Below, piece by piece: positions 11,735 through 22,572 of a DNA stretch of 62,123 nucleotides. The position numbers and the translations under genes are program-made. Location of the stretch: assembly GCA_004151065.3 (NCBI GenBank), contig NWUY0304535379.1, positions 1 through 62,123 on the forward strand. The letters are read 5' to 3'. The notes under the pieces were generated by a model. The model ran no database searches. It was given only the letters and a program-made list of their open reading frames with translations, and was not told the DNA's origin. Each line of letters starts with the position of its first letter. Positions within the stretch are counted from its first letter, which is position 1. This DNA comes from Larix sibirica. Lineage: Eukaryota; Streptophyta; Pinopsida; Pinales; Pinaceae.

Positions 11735-11948
11735 CAAGTAGCAGGAAAAGAAGCCTACTCTTTCACAGATGGATTTTCAGGCTATCACCAAGTCCGGATT
11801 GCAGAGGAGGATAAGAATAAGACTACTTTCACAACAGAATGGGGCTCATTTGCCTATAATGTCATGCCCTTCGGGTTGAAGAACGCACCAGCAGTATTCT
11901 CCAGGATTGTTATTGCGGCATTCCGCGAGTTTATCCATAAGTCCCTAG
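11735..11948 (+). pseudogene. Ty3/gypsy reverse-transcriptase fragment
   Basis: The plus frame encodes about 71 residues of a Ty3/gypsy-type reverse transcriptase: VAGKEAYSFTDGFSGYHQV, then KTTFTTEWGSFAY, then MPFGLKNAPAVF and a FREFIHK stretch. These are the conserved fingers/palm blocks (D-SGYHQ and MPFGL-NAP); the catalytic YxDD box that should follow is missing because similarity stops at about 11948. An in-frame TAG lies just before the fragment, and the frame runs on to a TGA at 12005 in unrelated sequence. Such truncated nuclear retrotransposon pieces are known in plant mtDNA. It cannot be functional. Confidence 0.93.
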
Positions 11949-13042
11949 TTAGACCGGTAAACCCTTCCCCTTATCTTTATACCGGTAAACCTAGGACGAT
12001 GGAGTGATGGATTACCAACCCAGGAACTTTTATTAGAAACAGCACCATATGGCAGGAACACATATCTTTATAACCTTGGGTTATAGGGCTCCGGCAGTAT
12101 TCATGTAAAGGTTGGACAGCAAACACTCCGTGCCTCGTCTCCTAACAAAAGTCTGAAGCCTGTCCATCCAACGAGGTTTTCTGATGGACCTTATATAGGC
12201 ATATATAGATTATCCAATCTTATTCGCATACTCTTATCCGGCACAAGGTTCATAAGATATAGCCCTTACATTGGTAACCTTCGTTTTCCTCGCAAGGCCA
12301 GGCTCACAGAGGAGAATTTACCAGGTCCAAGGCCGGGTTCATGGAGGAGAATTTCACAGTCGTTTGCTAAGTTCAACGGGTTTCCTAAGCACTCGCAACG
12401 CCACCTTCCTACTCCTAAAATTACCATTCCCACTTGGACAACACCTTGTTTATCATCATCCAATTTGATATCTGGATAGGCTACCTTTGAGTATTGGATT
12501 TAACCACCCACCTATAGACCTTCCCCCAATTCATTATCACCCCATTGAGCCAGGAATCGGGAGGCATCTATGAACCCTTTACCCTACCTGCACCTCTCCT
12601 TCTCTCACCACTTACGACGAATGCTTTGACATTCTAGTTCTGTCTGGTATAGCCTAGCTCTGCATAGCTCTGGAGTTATGTATAATTATGTATATAAAGC
12701 ATAGGGGAGCTTAAAAGCCTTAGAAATACTGAAAGCCCTATCCTATGTGCCCCCCTATAAAATCTTACTAATTAAGGGATAACCTTATTGCCTTGGGGCG
12801 GTAGAGCCACTATTATCTAATTTGTTTCTTATTATTGGCTTCGCCACCTCATAGGCATATATTGATTATGACCCATTCCTTTTCCCAACGGTATCCCTCC
12901 ACCCTTCCGGTCAATATACGCAAAGCCCACTATATATAAATATACCGGAAAGTTTCATCCGCTTGTAGGGGGGCCTTCCCTCAACTCTGTGCCAATAGAC
13001 GTGGTAGGCCTAGGACCTTACTTTTGAAGGATTGACCTTTCA
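11949..13042. other. unassigned intergenic DNA
   Basis: Apart from the 35-bp duplication at 12295-12362, no gene or clear repeat. ACCGGTAAACC occurs twice near 11955 and 11980, just downstream of the RT fragment, and may belong to its breakpoint. Confidence 0.5.
12295..12362 (+). repeat. 35-bp imperfect tandem duplication
   Basis: The unit AGGCCAGGCTCACAGAGGAG..AATTTACCAGGTCC (12295-12328) is followed by AGGCCGGGTTCATGGAGGAG..AATTTCACAG (12330-12362). Confidence 0.8.
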
Positions 13043-13138
13043 GGCCCCTATATTTCTTCCCCTCCACCACTTTGTCGAGCGGCTCCGCCCCTATAATTTG
13101 CTTTTATGTCCTTACTGGGCCCTATATTTCTTCCCCTC
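13043..13138 (+). repeat. 74-bp-spaced direct repeat bracketing an S element
   Basis: CCCTATATTTCTTCCCCTC occurs at 13046-13064 and again at 13120-13138. Between the copies lies the S-element core GTCGAGCGGCTCCGCCCC. The arrangement is either a tandem duplication that captured the element or an insertion with an unusually long duplicated target. Confidence 0.85.
13074..13092 (+). repeat. short dispersed element S, copy 2 (partial)
   Basis: GTCGAGCGGCTCCGCCCC matches 33292-33309 almost exactly and shares the GTCGAGCGG core with 15593 and 50572. The TTCGTACCT half is absent, as in the 33.3-kb copy. Confidence 0.75.
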
Positions 13139-13660
13139 AATCTTATATTTCGTAAGTAAGGTAAGGCGTATGCCAGTAATTAATTAAGGTAACACGCCAG
13201 TAAGCTTTATATAAGTAAGTAAAGTAGGGCGTATGGGGATGGTCTTTTTCTCTGAGAACCCTGGCTATGTGAGGTGGGAAATTCCCCACGGAAAGGTGGC
13301 CCAAGAGATGGTACATTTGCTAGTTCAAGGGTGGCATATAAAGGGTGGCATATAGTGGCTACCCCGCCCATCCCTCCTCCTTGCAGGTTCCGATTCGAGT
13401 AATTGGACTTCTTAAAGTGCCCGTACTCGAACTATTAATTCTCACCTTTCTCCGCGAATCAAATGGGGTAGGGACAGTTGAGTGAGAATAGACAAGTGCT
13501 AGAATAGAGTGAACGCTCAGACATGTTAAGGTACACCTGGTAATGGAGAAAGCTGGCAAGCTAGTAGGGGGCACTATAAATAGATAAAGTTGTTCATTCA
13601 AAACTCACTATTGCCGCGAAGTAGTTCAATCTCTCTAGTTCTCATTGAGATACGAGCTCA
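13139..13660. other. unassigned intergenic DNA with GTAAGGCGTATG words
   Basis: 'agtaaggtaaggcgtatg' (13152-13171) and 'agtaaagtagggcgtatg' (13216-13235) are related. Similar GTAAGGCG words are scattered at 16.87, 28.74, 29.52, 31.18 and 48.88 kb. At 13339-13356 'gggtggcatata' is duplicated. An 80-codon minus frame (13359-13601) has no motif. Confidence 0.5.
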
Positions 13661-15201
13661 GCGCATGGATACGTTGAACTTTTCCAAGGATAAGACCTAG
13701 CTGCTATCTGGAAAATAGAACCTGCAGAACTTGCCATTGCTGCCAGACCTACTATCAAACCTATTCATATATAATAGGGCATAGAGACGTTTTCACATAG
13801 GATATGTCATCTCTGCATTGAACTTGGACTCGCACCTCTACGTTTCACCTTTTCGTTTGCATCGATACGTCCTCACCCTCCTGTAGTCTTTAGAGCCCTC
13901 CGTCCTTGCAATTGAGAAACAATATTTGCATATCTACGTTTCCACTTGACTAAATAGATAGCTCTGGTTTTGCCCAGGCAACAATAAGTGGAGTTGGAGA
14001 AGTTCCAAAACCATTTCATTCGCCGCTCTTTTTTGAGTAATAAAATTTCCCTTTTAATGGGGTCTTAAGAGAATTACCTACCTCATTGGAAATCTAAAAT
14101 AGATATTATGGTGAAGAAACTCTACCCTTTAAGATTGTTTCTCTCTACTCACACTTGGACTAGCATATCCACGTTTCACCTACGATATTTCCATATCTAC
14201 TAGTGTGAATAAATGATTTAACATATCTACTTGTTCATATACTATGTGACATAGATACGTTTTCACATATGACGCCATCTCTACGTCTGCACCTTGATTT
14301 GAATAACCTAGTTTTCACATACTCTACTACTCGCATGGAGACGTTGAACCCAAAGAAAGAGAAGCAGAACTTGCCATAGCAGACAGAACTACAACAGTCA
14401 ACTTATCCCCTACTAGCGAAGCAGCCACTACAAGGCAAGTCAAGACGAGTGGGAGGTCCCCCGACCCGAGCCCTAAATAATAGGGCTGCGGATCTCTACG
14501 TGCTCCTTCTGTGGCCATCCGGCCTAAACAAAAGAAGAATAAATACTATATAATTCCACTAGCTCTACCTTGGAACAACTTGGAACAACCTAGAACAAAG
14601 AGGCATGTGTCTGTCCGTCCAAAACAACATAAATAATAACTCTATCTAGCTTTCACATCTGATATAGTCCATATCCACTAGTGTTCCTATATTATATCAC
14701 CATATATACTAGTATGTCGGCATGGAGAAGTGTTGCACGTAGAAAATGGAGATTTATGTTTTATGTCCGTCCATCAAAGACAAAGAGAATAACTCTTATC
14801 TGGTCTCCATTCCAAAAACTAAGCTAAGAAGAAATATTATAGTATCTTTTCCTTTGACTATATGATGATATCGCATAGAGATGTTGACCTTGTCCAGGCC
14901 CAGTCTGACAAAGACGTAGATACAGGATATCGCCTATAGACGTTGAACTCTCTGGATGAAATAGACTCCTACAGGCAATAAGAAGTGGTTGAGCTGGAAC
15001 AGAACAAATAACTCCTCCCCCTAAACGGGAGATCGCCCTACGGGTCCTCATTTCACATTTGTCCTTTGTCACCACATGATTTTGATAGGTGCGATGATAC
15101 CTCGATTGGAAACCTCAACTGGATTTGATTCTTTTGTCAGAATGCCACTTGTGCAGAAGTTTATCTACTATATTATGATGGCATAGAGACGTCCTTGTTA
15201 T
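13661..15201. repeat. dense tract of the GCATATCTACGTT / GCATAGAGACGTT motif
   Basis: About 16 copies of one degenerate ~18-bp motif are scattered at irregular spacing. Examples: GCGCATGGATACGTTGAACT 13661, GGCATAGAGACGTTTTCAC 13778, GCACCTCTACGTTTCACCT 13832, GCATCGATACGTCC 13859, GCATATCTACGTTTCCAC 13928, GCATATCCACGTTTCACCT 14163, ACATATCTACTTG 14221, GACATAGATACGTTTTCAC 14248, CGCATGGAGACGTTGAACC 14332, TCGCATAGAGATGTTGACCT 14871, CGCCTATAGACGTTGAACTC 14931 and GCATAGAGACGTCCTTG 15181. Flanks are sometimes shared too: 'cagaacttgccat-gc-gacagaacta' follows the copies at 13661 and 14332. No gene overlaps. The family also occurs in 43-46 kb. Confidence 0.85.
14570..14599 (+). repeat. 10-bp tandem repeat
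   Basis: TTGGAACAAC occurs twice perfectly (14570-14589) and once with changes (CTAGAACAAA). Confidence 0.9.
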
Positions 15202-15279
15202 AGTCAATATGTGCTGCAGGGCATGAAATCGTTTCTCGAGACAACTTTCCATTCCAGGGTATAGGATGGAATCAATTGC

Positions 15280-15512
15280 TCAGCTGAGCTACTCTCATCG
15301 ACTGGACCACACGATTTGGATGCGCTACTCCGCTTTGATACTCTTCTCAGCTAATCCGGGCTACCCGGATGCTCTAATTCGCTTGGCTCCGCTACCTGGC
15401 TGCTCCCATGGGATGATCCACTGGGCAGGATTGGATACTCGGCTTGGGCTGCTCTGTTGGTATACTCCCTACTTGGACACTTCGGTTACTGCGCTGGGCT
15501 GGGATACCTGAA
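15280..15512 (-). repeat. GAGTAGCC-family degenerate tract (copy 2)
   Basis: Reverse complements of the 60.6-kb words recur: GAGCTACTC, GCGCTACTC, TTGATACTC, TTGGATACTCGGCTTGGGC, GCTGCTC, TATACTCC, TACTTGGAC. An 81-codon open frame through it has a repetitive composition that reflects the DNA repeat, not a protein. Confidence 0.8.
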
Positions 15513-15590
15513 TCGGAGCAGAAAATATGTTTGCTTGCCTTGGCACATATCTTATAAAGCCTACTCAATTAATGAGTTTTATTGAGATAA

Positions 15591-15630
15591 ACGGTCGAGC
15601 GGCTCGTACCTCGCCCCTCAGTTTAGCGGG
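15591..15630 (+). repeat. short dispersed element S, copy 3
   Basis: GGTCGAGCGGCTCGTACCTC (15593-15612) followed by GCCCCTCAG is the best match to the family consensus GGTCGAGCGG-TTCGTACCT-ACCCC. Confidence 0.85.
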
Positions 15631-17549
15631 TATAAGGAAAGTTAAGCGCCTTTTGGCTTGCTGGCTTTAGGCGTGACGAAATCACCTGATGAAACTGGGC
15701 CAAGAGCTGGCTGGTCAAAATGAATAAGCTTGATTGAACCTGTTGGGCGAGAAGAGAACACGTGTGCCCATAAAATGAATGGTGAAATCTGATGGCTGAT
15801 GACCAGCTTATATAACGTGATGGCTATATGTTCGTGCAGGTGGCTGGGGGCAGGTGGTGTTCACCGGACGAAGGAGGAAGATTCATTGTGTTTTTCGGTA
15901 TTTGAAAAGGATTGAGATCTGACATGAATCTTATGTTGCTGCTGGCCGTATCGGAGCAGACAGGGAGAGGTGAGACACTTAGCAACCATTCCCCTAACTC
16001 ATCCACCCAGTTAAAGTCCCCTTACCGCAGGCATATAATTTCCACCCCATCGGAAACAGTGGAAAATCTTCAAGTAGTAGTGAATCTATCTGCTGATCGA
16101 TCCAACAGAGAATAGAAAAGAACTTTGCTTTCTTTCTACTTGATTTTATATCACGTCTTCCCCATCTCACGTCCCTATAATAGGACACATCGACAGAAAA
16201 GCCCCTCCACCTAAACCCTCGAACTCTTACTCAAAGCTTTCGATCACTCGATCTTTAACAACTAAACCCCTTGGCTTTGATAAGAGGATACTTGGCTGGG
16301 CTTGGCTTAACGGTTCGGAACAACCCAAGTTACTCACTGCACGGTACGGTTCAATGTAAGGAATGAAGATTCATTACATATAATGCAACTGTTTAGGATC
16401 ATCAACAGACAGAAACATTTGTTCATTCATGCCAGCAAGGGAAGGAATGCCTGTCAGGGAGGTGGTGGTTCATATACTAATTGATTGAGAAATACTTATT
16501 GTAGGGGCACACAGAAGGGGTTGTCAAATGAAGTGATTCATTGTTGCTTCTTGGAAAGTAAGTGCCTGACCCTGGCAATTCTTCTTTTCTGACATCTACG
16601 ACTTCTCCAAACTTCTCCGACTCGGCACTTGGCACTCGTTAATAGGTAACAGGTTTATACGTCCTTTCTTTCTTTACCTTCCTTCCTGGCCCTTAGAAAG
16701 TGGGAAATTCAGTAATGCGACTGGGCTTCAGGGATCACCTTACCTTTTCTTTCTTCTTTACTTTCCTTAGGAGATCGAGATAACGAACCCGCGAGACGAG
16801 ACCAAAGTGGTAGGACGAGGGGCTTTGCGTGCTATACCAACTACCTTTGAGAGCGTGCGCTATCAATAGGTAAGGCGTGCGTTATCGATCAATAGGGACT
16901 CTTAGGATGGTTTCTAGAGCAAATAACTATACGACAAGGAGAAAGCATGTGACGTATGATAATAAGGGATTTTTACTTCCGCAGTAGCAGCACTTCCGCT
17001 GCGATGACTACGATTACTCAGGTGCGAGGTCACCAAAGAAATTAATAGATCTAATTAGTGAAGGTGAAGTGTGGGGCTTTACTTTTATAAGATGAAATGC
17101 CCTTTTCCTTTCTCAACCCATGTCCAACCCAGTTAAGAAATCTATCTAGGCTAGGTATACACCACTTTTCTCAGGCGATATAGATAGGGAAGACAGCTAG
17201 GCAATATTGGTATAGGCATAAGCACACGTTAGCCCAAAGCGAATGTCTATCAGTTTCACCCAAGCCGGTAACCCAAGACAGTAACGCGATACAGTAACTT
17301 TAATTGCTGCCCCAGCCCTCTATTTTATATCAGCCCAAGCTAGCTAATCAAACCAATAAATCTATCCGGGCTACGCCTTCCTCGGGCCCAGTAATCTCTC
17401 TATGATACTATGTCTAGACAAGCCCAATAAAGAAATATATCCTTTCCAGTTCACACGTTACCACGGCGTGTTACCACACACTGCTGCTCTTTGAGTAGGC
17501 GTAAATTACTATCTAGTCACATACATAGCCGTCATCTCCTCGTTTAGTT
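15631..17549. other. unassigned intergenic DNA
   Basis: No gene recognised in 1.9 kb. A small duplication sits at 16855-16906: GCGTGCGCTATCAATAGGTAAG followed by GCGTGCGTTATCGATCAATAG. GTAACCCAAGACAGTAAC-type words occur at 17268-17300. Open frames of 60-67 codons at 15.8-16.2 kb overlap on both strands and carry no motif. Confidence 0.5.
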
Positions 17550-17587
17550 GCATAGCTATCCTCACTCACTAGTAGCATAGCTATCCT
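17550..17587 (+). repeat. 25-bp-spaced direct repeat
   Basis: GCATAGCTATCCT occurs at 17550-17562 and 17575-17587. AACTTTCACTTTC is similarly doubled near 17650 and 17675. Confidence 0.8.
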
Positions 17588-17779
17588 TTCCTTCTAGACG
17601 AACACACCACCGAATCATGACCTGCCGGCCACACCAACTTGAACTTGACAACTTTCACTTTCGAGACAAGACTCAAACTTTCACTTTCCTGGACATTGCG
17701 GGGGGCCTTTACATTAACTTAACATCTAGAATACGACTCAACAACCTTCACTCGGTCTAATTACCTCAGGTGCTCTGAT

Positions 17780-18600
17780 AACATATGATAACAGAAGAGA
17801 ACAACTGCTCAGAAAAAAGCCTAAGCGAACACGTCGAATCCAGACTTGCCGGCCACCACGCGGTTAGGATAGGCGAAAATACATTCTAGAAGGAACCGAC
17901 CTGCCCCTCTTAATTATTTGTTTCGGTGTCGGTGTCGGTGTCGGTGTCGCGGTGCCAGTTCTTACCTATATCTATCACTTTATTCTAAGTATGCGTAAAT
18001 GACTATTAGCGGGCGTAGAAATAGGCGAAAATAACCATTAGTTGAAATAACCGAGCGAAATAACTATTGATCGATCGCAGACTGTATGGAGGAAAGAACC
18101 CAACCAAAATATCCCAGGCTTAAAGTCTGGAGTAGAGGAGGATTTTGAATCTAGCTATGAAAGCACTTCCTGTATGGAGGAAATAAAGCAAGCCCTGATT
18201 TCTACCGAAAATGGCCTTTCTTTTTGCTAATCAGATGATACCAGGAGCATTCCTCAAGTGATAACAAGAGTATCCTCGAGGGGAGACGCTATGGAAGAAA
18301 ACTCCGATAATTTGCTATGGTTAGAGAAAATAAAGGAGATAACCACTGCTCATAGAAAAACTGCTATGATAATAATGCAGGTATTTACTTAGGTTTGATA
18401 TAGGATAGATCTAGAGTATTGCTAACATTACGATGCGGTTCAAGAACAGCTCTAGAGGTAGGAGCCTTTTAGGTGAGTAGGAGCGTAAGTGAGTCCATAC
18501 TTTATGTGTGGAGGAGAATCTAACTAATTATCCAATCTATAAACCCAACTGTATGGAGGAGAGTGTTAACATAAATAAGAGAGGATACCTGCAATGGGTG
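17780..18600 (+). repeat. degenerate CTGTATGGAGGA tract
   Basis: CTGTATGGAGGAAA occurs near 18082 and 18170, ATGTGTGGAGGAGA near 18505, CTGTATGGAGGAGAG near 18549, and a weaker CGCTATGGAAGAAA near 18288. Between them GATAACAGAAGAGAACAACTGCTC (about 17789) and GATAACCACTGCTCATAG (about 18337) resemble each other. This looks like a decayed repeat of roughly 90-bp or multiple-of-90-bp spacing. No reading frame runs through it. Confidence 0.65.
17923..17948 (+). repeat. hexanucleotide microsatellite (TCGGTG)n
   Basis: Four perfect TCGGTG units plus TC, followed by a GCGGTG variant. Confidence 0.95.
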
Positions 18601-20484
18601 AAACTAGTCTTTTCACTCCATGGATGATCGACTGAAAGTAAACATACAAAGCAGCTCTTGTAGAGTTAAAGGACTGGCCATTTTGTTGCTATGCAACCTA
18701 TCGAGTTACACCAACACAAGTTCTTTCGATCGAGCTGGCTGCATGGGACAAAGAATTAATTTGGTGGGCTTCCCTTAATAAATAATTAATTCATTTGCTC
18801 TTGATAAAATTGTGTTGGGCGGGGGGTTTACATAGAGCTGTTACACTGTACAGCATTCACTGGAATCACACTTGCTTTATTAATTTAGGAGGTACGGCAT
18901 ATCTATCCTTTACTTACGAGCATCCACCAGATACTTTACCCTAAAAACCACTGGTTATTTAGTGCTGCCAACCATCCCTTCTGCCAGGAAGGATTATATG
19001 GGTAGGTAGTATTCCTTCCCTTGCTTAACCCGCCCACCTGCAATAAAAATGATCTGTAGCCCTCTACCCTGAATGCACGTAGTTAGGAGGGAATGTGATG
19101 ATCCCTTACCTTGTGTAACCAAATTAATGGGTAACCACCTCCATTGGTAAGCAACCCTCATCCGGCGACACGTCCCTCACTCATCGGGAACACGCCTCTC
19201 ATTGGAAACACCTCATTGTGTAACCATCGTTGCGTTATTGTGAAGTGCAAGGTAAAAGTTGAAAGGATAAAGCTGTAGTAACCGTGTTCCGTTCCGGTAA
19301 GTGAAAGGATAATGTGGAGTAGCTGTGCCTTCCCTGCTTGTTATATACGTTGCTTAACCTTTTAATTAGCTAGTTGAGTTTTTGAACCCACATATAAAAA
19401 TAATTTGAATTACCTGCAACTGCATACAAACTTTTATTTATCCAATACGGGGCAACGTTAGGAGCCCACTCACTATTCATATGGTTAGGACTTTGGCAAA
19501 GGTTTTTATAAACCGAAATCACCCACCCCTTTGATTGAAGCGACAGTTAAGCAAAAGCTCCAATTATTGCCTTTGAATATAAGATATAGGTAATGTGTCT
19601 TTAAAGAAAGCCAGGGGGGGACAACAGAAGGAGGCGTGGGTAGGATAAAAGTCAAAGTCCATACCCCAAGCAAGTTTAGTTTTTTGGGGTTGTTCCCGTT
19701 GATCTCAAAACGTTTCAAACCGCTTCATTCTTTTCTTTCTATATTAAATTATAGGATTAGGCCTTAAGAATAAATCTCATTGGGGCTATCTCACCGGAAC
19801 TCTAATAGAATGGGTTTTCCAATTTATCTTGGCCTAAACTGGAAAGATCCTATTTCCTATGTTTGCTCCTCTCCCTCCTTCGTTGGGAGAGCGGCTTAAC
19901 GCTCCTGGGAATACCTATTTCAACGGGTACAGAGAATATTGAAACTGCTGTTAGGTCCTCTTTAGGCGCTATCTATGAGAATCAGTATAAGCTTTAAACC
20001 CGCTGGAGCTCGTTGCTAACGCACCTTACTTCGACCCATTCTTTTTCTATTATTTGCTAGTGTGACCAATTAAACCCAAACATAGATGACTGATACCTTC
20101 CACCTTACTTATTTACCTACCTACCTTCTGTGGTTACCCAACCCAGCTTCCCGTTATTGACTCCTACTTGGTTCCTATTTGGAGCACTGCGGGAACCCTA
20201 ACTTATACTGACATGATTTCAACCAAGACTGCTTACATTTAAGAAGCAGGTCTAATCTATATATGAAACTTTCTTCATTTTGGAACTAGGTATATATATA
20301 ATACTGTTAGAATAATTATATGAAAAACAGGTCCCGATCAACCCATATCATGCTCAGTAGGCCCTCCCTAGTATTTAGGCCAGGTCAATAAGTATACTTT
20401 GTGATCCCAAACATATACGGAGGTTTTAACTGCGCGAAGCTCTCTATGCGTCATTCAACTTTCACACTTATCTTATGTGAGATA
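18601..20484. other. unassigned intergenic DNA
   Basis: No gene recognised. At 19125-19235 variants of CTCATTGG/AAACACC recur ('ctccattggtaag', 'cactcatcgggaacacg', 'ctctcattggaaacacc'), a weak local repeat. 'tgaaaggataa' occurs at 19260 and 19301. A 70-codon minus frame (19506-19718) has no known motif. Confidence 0.5.
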
Positions 20485-20612
20485 CTAGTGGGATACTCGA
20501 CTTTATTGGCTCCCGGGCTCGGCAGTTTAGCTACTTGCTTGGCAGCTACTCAACTACGCTACTCTACTTGGATGCTCGGGCTGGAATACTTGGAGCCGCT
20601 ACCAGTTCTATA
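20485..20612 (-). repeat. GAGTAGCC-family degenerate tract (copy 3)
   Basis: Plus-strand words GGGATACTCGAC, GCAGCTACTCAAC, GCTACTCTACTTGGATGCTCGGGC and GGAATACTTGGAGCC are reverse complements of the 60.6-kb tract and parallel the 15.3-kb tract. The 70-codon frame covering it is a by-product. Confidence 0.75.
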
Positions 20613-20994
20613 AAAAGGTCTCATTCACCATTTTTTGCTAATCAATTTGCTCTTTATTTTTGGGAAACATAAGGAAAAGTTTTTCATCATCAGATCTATA
20701 AAATGATTTTATATTACTGTACTATGCCCTTTTATATAGGTTACTATGATTGCCAGGTGGTTATTCGCAATTTACGGTAGGAGGAAAGCAAGAGGCAATA
20801 CAAGTAGTGAGGCAGTCAATGTAAGGTGGGTAGTTACATTTTACTCTTGGATGGGAACCAATGGGGGAGGAGGACTCCTCTTGGAGGATGTTTTGACACT
20901 TATTTATTAATGCACAATATTACTTACGATGCTATGCACCTGTTTTGATAAGTTGCTAAGCGGCGGATAATATCGTATATAATAAAAGCACCTC
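20613..20994. other. unassigned intergenic DNA
   Basis: No gene or clear repeat seen. Confidence 0.5.
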
Positions 20995-21200
20995 CTCTTG
21001 GGAAACTCAGCAAAATGCTCCTTGGAAACATCCTTCCTTGCTCAACTCATCCCTACAGAATTTGAACTATCCCTTGTCAACTTTATCTGGGGGATTAGCC
21101 TTGGGAACCTCCTACATTTTGACTAGCCTTTGTCAATGCCCTATACCCTTGCCTCCCCCCTCTGCCTTGGGAATAGCCTTTGGAACCTATCATAAAATCT
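20995..21200 (+). repeat. CCTTGGGAACC-family degenerate tract (copy 1)
   Basis: CTCTTGGGAAAC (20997), CTCCTTGGAAACATCC (21017), AGCCTTGGGAACCTCC (21099) and GCCTTGGGAATAGCCTTTGGAACC (21164) recur with CCCTTGTCAACT-type spacers. The same words appear at 35.77 kb and, reversed, at 53.1-53.4 kb. Confidence 0.75.
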
Positions 21201-21659
21201 ACAGCTTGGGGTTGGAATATACTTCGGAAATAAGAGGACTTTACTTACACTATTACAGAATAATGCCTCAGTCCTATAAACTCCGAACGAGCCTTGACTT
21301 ACACTTTCAAGCTGCATGAACCACGAAGGACGTCTTATGGATGTACGCTTTTAGTCTGCTTCCTCTATGCTTACTGTTGTCTGCTTTATGGTGTCTGCTA
21401 CATACCTGTATTAGAGCTCCCCTCACACGCTTACGGGAGGGATAAATAGATAGTTGCTTCCTGCAAGTGGCCTTATTAAGGCTTCTTTTGTGGCTTGTGG
21501 ACGTCCCTCCATCCGCCCCATTACGCTTGCTTTCATTATTTCAAATATTGCTATACCCCTTGATGTTTTGGAATGAATGATCGCTATCGCTCATAGAGCA
21601 CGTTGTTCCTTTGCTTCCTGAATTTACCATCTAGATAGGTCTTATAGCTCTTGTCTTGA

Positions 21660-21735
21660 GAGTGAAATAAAGCCTTAGAGTGAAAGCCTTTAGCAAGCCC
21701 TACCAGCCAGTACAGAATAATAAGCCCTATTAACG
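21660..21735 (+). repeat. AGAGTAAAGCC-family degenerate tract (copy 2)
   Basis: GAGTGAAATAAAGCCTTAG, AGTGAAAGCCTTTAG, CAAGCCCTACC and AATAAGCCCTATT match the words at 1.2 and 41.4 kb. Confidence 0.65.
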
Positions 21736-21775
21736 CCTTCTTTCTTAGCCCTCTGGACTACTGCCCGCCCTATTG

Positions 21776-21799
21776 GATTGATTGATTGATTGATTGATC
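21776..21799 (+). repeat. tetranucleotide microsatellite (GATT)n
   Basis: About six consecutive GATT units. Confidence 0.95.
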
Positions 21800-22572
21800 A
21801 CTGGATTTATAGATTGAACTGAATGAATGATTCTTACACTCTTTTCTTTAAATTGGCTAGCGTTACCCCTAATGGCCCTATCAAACCAACCCCAAATATA
21901 TCCCAATAATGTATGTTTATATCTGAAAACCCCCAATGATATTAAGTGTATTTTCTCCCCATGTTTTAACTATGTATTTTCTCTAGCTTTGCCCATATTT
22001 ACACCTATTGGACCTGGACACCTAGTACCCCCATTGGATGGATGAAATGCTTTATAAGCCCCAGAAGAGTACCTGGGAAACAAGCCTAATTAAGCCCCAC
22101 CACCCAGTAGTGCTAGATAAACAAGCCTATAGAGACCATTCAGTTAGTTCCCCTGCCTGGACCCCTATGAACTGGACTAGCTGAAGTCTTTCTTATTAGC
22201 CCTATGGACACTACTAGCTTTAGTCTTACCTTGGTCCAGCAGAATAAACAAGCCTTAAGAGAATAGATTCTATTTTTCCATGCACTTTGCAATCTTAAGC
22301 CTTATAGAAATAACTACTATAACTTTGTGTGTACCTTACGTTTGGAGAAGAAGAGTCAAGTTCGGAGAGTAATATCTATGGAGATAAAGATTCAAATATT
22401 GACTATCATCGGAGTTATATGACCAATGCAAAAATCTTTGAACCTGGACTGACTAGCCTTAACTGACTAGTCTTAGCAAATGCTGTTGGAGCTTCAGACC
22501 TAGAAGTTACCCCGCTACTAATTGTGTCAGATGCTGCTTAATCTACCCATCCTCCTAAAAGGGGAAACCTAA
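21800..22572. other. unassigned intergenic DNA
   Basis: A 72-codon plus frame (21827-22045) has no motif. Words AAGCCTTAAGAG, AAGCCCTATT and GACTAGCCTTAACTGACTAGTCTTAG recur, the last a short duplication near 22449-22475. Confidence 0.45.

Noticed and set aside
15266-15511. 81-codon plus frame as a protein
   Set aside because: Lies entirely in a GAGTAGCC-family tract; the amino-acid pattern is an image of the DNA repeat.
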